Source: Lachnospiraceae bacterium
GTDB taxonomy: Bacteria; Bacillota; Clostridia; Lachnospirales; Lachnospiraceae
Direction: 5' to 3'
NCBI GenBank assembly: GCA_028724245.1
Contig: JAQYDI010000007.1
Coordinates: 1 to 49,451 of the forward strand
Length of the DNA: 49,451 nt
Below the pieces are notes generated by a model, which saw nothing but the letters and a program-made list of their open reading frames with translations, made no database searches and was not told where the DNA came from. Position numbers and translations under genes: made by a program. Within the stretch, counting starts at the first letter, position 1. Each line of letters starts with the position of its first letter. Of the stretch, positions 49,330-49,451 are shown in pieces.

Positions 49330-49451
49330 TTACTTTAAACTATCCCCATGTTCGGCATCCAGATTTTTTATAAATTTACTAAGACTTCCCATACCCAAAA
49401 TGGGCTTCGCACCTTGAAAATTCAATATTTCAGCTAACAAAATAACGATTT
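49330..49451 (-). CDS. C-terminal end of an unknown upstream gene (truncated by window edge)
   Basis: An open minus-strand frame runs from the window edge to TAA at 49332-49330, reading about 40 residues ending IKNLDAEHGDSLK. The codon pattern resembles its neighbours, but the piece is too short to name a family. Confidence 0.4.
   Translation of the reverse strand, partial: IVILLAEILNFQGAKPILGMGSLSKFIKNLDAEHGDSLK

Overview
The window looks like a chromosomal segment of a low-to-moderate GC, Gram-positive anaerobe of the class Clostridia, most likely the family Lachnospiraceae. The basis is the mix of genes (DnaD/DnaC-type helicase loading, PSP1/YaaT, polyferredoxin, anaerobic radical-SAM activase, large Gram-positive SRP RNA), strong AGGAGG-type ribosome sites, and promoters of TTGACA-17-TATAAT type. 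I see no phage, insertion sequence, CRISPR array, tRNA or rRNA. Most genes lie on the minus strand; the few plus-strand genes are mostly small regulatory or metal/sensor units.

Layout: 1-453 start of alanine racemase (cut by the window edge). 681-6363 a complete dipeptide/oligopeptide ABC importer, with the binding protein first and an attenuating hairpin after it. 6592-13451 sfsA, a membrane acyltransferase and a polyol-phosphate wall-polymer operon (two CDP-glycerol glycerophosphotransferase-like enzymes and TagD). Directly upstream of that operon's promoter is a regularly spaced array of DnaA-box-like sites (13599-13768). 13920-16624 a small alarmone synthetase, an S1-domain RNA-binding protein and PRPP synthetase. 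16617-18947 the helicase loader pair dnaC-like/dnaD-like, whose upstream region carries a second DnaA-box cluster (18976-19163). 19187-25738 murC, a shikimate kinase-like protein, an MFS permease, a zinc phospholipase-like protein, a ferredoxin-type aldo/keto reductase and an SH3 lipoprotein.

25941-31640 a stand-alone PII protein, a YdcF protein, a Cro/C1-type regulator, a DUF4342-response regulator-kinase operon, and a putative metal exporter under a compact operator. 31802-36680 polyferredoxin, Fur-family regulator, homocysteine methyltransferase, an unlisted 51-codon gene, and a CitA/DcuS-type two-component pair. 36794-40313 an orphan AbiEi-like protein, a class I amidotransferase and, most striking, a 2-isopropylmalate synthase carrying a full AraC-type DNA-binding domain at its C-terminus, preceded by 15-bp tandem repeats and a small upstream ORF. 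40852-43786 a PrsA/SurA-like lipoprotein, SRP RNA, tadA and a radical-SAM activase. 43822-49451 a coiled-coil membrane protein, an AbrB regulator and the operon holB - PSP1 - trmN6-like - rsmI.

The best candidates for something undescribed are the LeuA-AraC fusion (a possible leucine-responsive enzyme-regulator acting on its own leader) and the two DnaA-box clusters, one with boxes repeating every 21-22 bp. All functional calls are from reading sequence only; no database search was run.
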